Shown here: in pieces, positions 23,919 to 24,136 of the stretch
Layout: each line of letters starts with the position of its first letter
How positions within the stretch are numbered: the first letter of the stretch is position 1
Assembly (NCBI GenBank): GCA_002482845.1
Contig: DLGT01000090.1
Coordinates: 37,193 to 61,328 of the forward strand
DNA: 24,136 nt
Source of the DNA: Saprospiraceae bacterium UBA7687
GTDB taxonomy: Bacteria; Bacteroidota; Bacteroidia; Chitinophagales; Saprospiraceae
Direction: 5' to 3'
Translations under genes and position numbers: made by a program
Notes under the pieces: model-generated
Seen by the model: only the letters and a program-made list of their open reading frames with translations
What the model was told of the DNA's origin: nothing
Databases searched by the model: none

Positions 23919-24136
23919 CTAAAAACTCTCAATAATACCATCATAGTCCCTATATTTAATTTCATTTTTGTATTTCATATCAAAAAATATTTCTGCTATA
24001 CTCAAACATTTATTATTATAATACCTATTAGCTGCAACACTAATAAAATCCCATTTCCAATCAAGGCCTGGATCAAAGTTGTATTTCTTAAAATATTGAT
24101 AAAATGACGTTTCTCTTTCATTGGCCTCATTAAATT
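23919..24136 (-). CDS. Unknown protein, C-terminal 71 residues (runs off window end)
   Basis: An open minus-strand frame enters at 24136 and ends with TAG at 23921-23919. The residues include FNEANERETSFYQYFKKYNF, DPGLDWKWDF, ANRYYNNKCLSIAEIFFD and ends YDGIIESF. It is acidic and rich in aromatic residues, probably soluble and helical. No family is recognised from this piece, and the N-terminus is outside the window. Its end is about 115 bases upstream of the channel gene's promoter-like site. A plus-strand frame at 23832-24107 lies over this gene and is the shadow. Confidence 0.6.
   Translation of the reverse strand, partial: FNEANERETSFYQYFKKYNFDPGLDWKWDFISVAANRYYNNKCLSIAEIFFDMKYKNEIKYRDYDGIIESF

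Noticed and set aside
23832..24107. 91-codon plus-strand frame at the window end
   Set aside because: It overlaps the open minus-strand frame 23919-24136, which is more protein-like and ends in a normal stop.

Overview
The window looks like a Bacteroidota chromosome segment, most likely a Saprospiraceae-like or related gliding or type IX-secreting lineage. The reasons are: AT-rich DNA; two type A T9SS C-terminal sorting domains and one type B (gliding-motility-associated, CHU_C-like) domain; FG-GAP surface proteins; a DUF1800/DUF1501 pair; several short lipoproteins with Bacteroidota-style lipoboxes; TAnnTTTG-type -7 elements; and REP hairpins beside a RAYT-type Y1 transposase. No rRNA, tRNA or CRISPR array was seen.

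Layout. 1-4959 is a minus-strand block: the start of a secreted protein cut by the window edge, a 343-residue lipoprotein, and a DUF1800 then DUF1501 operon whose second product carries a T9SS tail. 4960-5500 has no convincing gene but holds a 12-bp hairpin and a 162-bp imperfect palindrome that looks like a MITE or foldback element. 5501-6733 is a FemAB/GNAT-like acyltransferase. 6780-8200 is a REP/RAYT island: two 96% identical 111-bp repeats, many small hairpins, and a transposase broken by a stop codon, a small deletion and a frameshift. 8378-9121 encodes an internally duplicated helical protein followed by a clear terminator.

9731-14005 encodes a 1424-residue secreted protein with FG-GAP motifs, a middle region, twelve ~49-residue cysteine-bearing repeats and a type B T9SS sorting domain. 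It converges on a 469-residue seven-FG-GAP protein with a type A sorting domain, and the two share a bidirectional hairpin terminator. 15839-18892 is a compact plus-strand operon of three predicted lipoproteins with a UbiE/MenG-like methyltransferase in second position.

19091-22322 (minus) is AT-rich accessory DNA. It holds a decayed type II toxin-antitoxin pair (poly-A frameshift in the antitoxin, toxin lost after about ten codons), an unknown 115-residue protein, a DUF262-DUF1524 (GmrSD-like) nuclease and a HEPN-like protein with an RNKAAH motif. This is the best candidate for a defence module. The window ends with a lipoprotein carrying a PBCV-adaptor-like RGG/YV motif, a small voltage-sensor potassium-channel protein with a TVGYGD filter, and the C-terminus of an unknown gene.

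Most genes are ordinary for the phylum. The points most worth following are the 162-bp palindrome, the REP/RAYT island with compensatory stem changes, the broken toxin-antitoxin pair, and the DUF262-DUF1524/HEPN pair.
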